DNA of 6,484 nucleotides, taken from NCBI GenBank assembly GCA_030631725.1, contig DAOVKO010000121.1, positions 1 to 6,484 of the forward strand, given 5' to 3'. Both the position numbers and the translations under genes were made by a program. Source of the DNA: Actinomycetes bacterium. GTDB lineage: Bacteria > Planctomycetota > Phycisphaerae > JAACET01. Of this stretch, positions 5,451-6,484 are shown one piece after another. Each line of letters begins with the position of its first letter. Position 1 is the stretch's first letter. The notes below the pieces were generated by a model. It made no database searches. It had not been told where the DNA came from and saw nothing but the letters and a program-made list of their open reading frames with translations.

Positions 5451-6089
5451 ATGTTTACAGGCCTCATAGAACATGTTGGTGTAGTAGTTCAGGCCCGCAC
5501 AGTACCAAAGGGCCGAGAATTGCGGATCGATCTGGGGCCCTTGGCTGAGGGGCTTGAAGCTGGTGAGAGTCTCGCTGTGGACGGCGTCTGCCTGACGGCT
5601 GCTTGCGTGCACGGCAGCCAGGCCGACTTCGACGTAACCGCCACCACGCTCGATACGACCACCCTGGGCGGTTTTGGGCCCAGCCGACGGGTGAACCTCG
5701 AACGTCCGATAACTTTGCAGGATCGTCTCGGCGGCCATCTTGTCGCCGGACACGTTGACGGCCTGGCCACTCTGGGGCGATGGTCGGCCAGTGGCCAAGG
5801 CAAAATCGGCTTCTTTCACGCCCCCAAGAGCATCACAGACTTTATGATTTCCAAAGGTTCCGTCGCCCTGAACGGCGTCAGCCTTACCATCGCCGAGCTG
5901 CAGGACTCCAGCTTCAGCATAGCCCTGATCCCCCAGACCCTGGCCCGGACGAACCTGGGCGAATTGCAGCCCGGGCAAAGCGTCAACGTCGAGACCGACC
6001 TGATCGGCAAATACATAGCAAAATTCATCGCGGCAAATCCCGCACAGCCCCTGACCCTCGAAACACTGAAGGAGCATGGCTTTGCCTGA
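5451..6089 (+). CDS. ribE: Riboflavin synthase, alpha chain
   Basis: Converts two molecules of 6,7-dimethyl-8-ribityllumazine into riboflavin and a pyrimidinedione, the last step of riboflavin synthesis. The 212-residue protein consists of two tandem lumazine-binding half domains. The first begins with MFTGLIEHVG (1-10) and has SLAVDGVCLT (40-49) and VNLERP (81-86). The second is announced by RLGGHLVAGHVDG (92-104), then KGSVALNGVSLTI (135-147), IPQTLARTNLGEL (160-172) and the C-terminal DLIGKYIAKF (183-192). The position usually His in IPHT is Gln161. The ATG at 5451 was chosen because the family invariably starts MFTG; an in-frame GTG at 5406 would add 15 unrelated residues and start just after the predicted transcription start. 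The ribosome site is weak (GAG at about -10). pdxA follows after 17 bp, so the two are probably co-transcribed. Confidence 0.95.
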   Translation: MFTGLIEHVGVVVQARTVPKGRELRIDLGPLAEGLEAGESLAVDGVCLTAACVHGSQADFDVTATTLDTTTLGGFGPSRRVNLERPITLQDRLGGHLVAGHVDGLATLGRWSASGQGKIGFFHAPKSITDFMISKGSVALNGVSLTIAELQDSSFSIALIPQTLARTNLGELQPGQSVNVETDLIGKYIAKFIAANPAQPLTLETLKEHGFA

Positions 6090-6106
6090 GCCCATCGCCT
6101 ACGCTA

Positions 6107-6484
6107 ATGAGTATGGATAACCACACATCGCAAAGCGAGAATCAGCCGTGGCAGCCTTTGATCGGCATCACCATGGGCGACCCGGCTGGTATCGGCCCGG
6201 AGATTGTGGTCAGGGCCCTGGCCGATCCGCAGATTCGCGCCCTGGGGCGGTTCGTTATCTTTGGGCTAAATGAAACCCTTGCCTACGCCGCCGACCGCAG
6301 CGAGATTGACTGCTACTGGTGGAGATTCCAGCACGACCATCTGTACCACTGCAACAACAACGTTACCGTAGCCGACTTCGACGAATTGTACGAGATTCCC
6401 GACCCGGCGCCCCGGCCCAATCGTCTCTGCGGGCAGGCTTCGCTGAGCTTCCTGCAGGGGGCCATCCAGTTAGCCAAGAAGCAG
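6107..6484 (+). CDS. pdxA: 4-hydroxythreonine-4-phosphate dehydrogenase PdxA (5' part)
   Basis: NAD-dependent enzyme of pyridoxal 5'-phosphate synthesis (DXP-dependent route), oxidising 4-phosphohydroxy-L-threonine. Only the first 126 residues are in the window; full-length members have about 330. The diagnostic N-terminal segment ITMGDPAGIGPEIVVRAL is present at about residues 21-38, after a polar, non-conserved leader of some 18 residues. GQASLSFLQGAIQLAKK near the window end matches the helix that precedes the active-site region. Two adjacent in-frame ATGs (6107 and 6113) are possible starts. No good ribosome site lies next to either, so translation may depend on ribosomes finishing ribE, whose stop is 17 bp upstream. 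A related PdxA-like paralogue (PdxA2 type) cannot be excluded from this fragment. Confidence 0.9.
   Translation, partial: MSMDNHTSQSENQPWQPLIGITMGDPAGIGPEIVVRALADPQIRALGRFVIFGLNETLAYAADRSEIDCYWWRFQHDHLYHCNNNVTVADFDELYEIPDPAPRPNRLCGQASLSFLQGAIQLAKKQ

Noticed and set aside
5433..6095. Long minus-strand reading frame of 220 codons opposite ribE
   Set aside because: It is an exact antisense shadow of the well-supported ribE, resembles no family and has no convincing ribosome site or promoter.

Overview
The window looks like chromosomal DNA of a GC-rich bacterium, most likely a planctomycete (Planctomycetota, possibly a Phycisphaerae relative). The main clue is a protein with an N-terminal HYERAVE motif, which matches the planctomycete-associated HYExAFE family as I remember it. 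The histidyl-tRNA synthetase is also of a divergent type, and there are small signal-anchored proteins typical of that group. The lineage is an inference. I see no insertion sequence, phage gene, tRNA, rRNA or CRISPR array.

Left part (1-4315, minus strand): one long co-directional gene set reads right to left from a very good sigma-70-type promoter at 4287-4315. The order is a YkgJ-type cysteine-cluster protein, hisS, an HYExAFE protein with a PD-(D/E)XK-like core, a small two-helix membrane protein, two tandem paralogous proteins of 97 and 99 residues with an N-terminal hydrophobic helix, and bioB (biotin synthase, cut by the left window edge). Spacings are tight: hisS overlaps the next gene by one base, a 22 bp overlap follows, and the other gaps are 19-30 bp. 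The one larger gap (72 bp) carries a hairpin at the stop codon of the small membrane protein. The set mixes translation, vitamin synthesis and uncharacterised envelope proteins.

Right part (4378-6484, plus strand): rsmD (16S rRNA G966 methyltransferase) is transcribed divergently from the minus-strand set. It is followed by a 443 bp gap with three parts: an AT-rich island with nested palindromes, a GC-rich REP-like hairpin with a T-run that can terminate rsmD transcription, and a clear promoter. That promoter drives ribE (riboflavin synthase alpha chain) and, 17 bp further on, pdxA (pyridoxal phosphate synthesis, cut by the right window edge). No FMN riboswitch fits in front of ribE.

Most enzymes here are housekeeping. 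The least explained parts are the tandem 97/99-residue paralogues upstream of bioB, the HYExAFE protein translationally coupled to hisS, a BioB lacking one of the usual [2Fe-2S] ligand cysteines, and the palindromic AT-rich island after rsmD.
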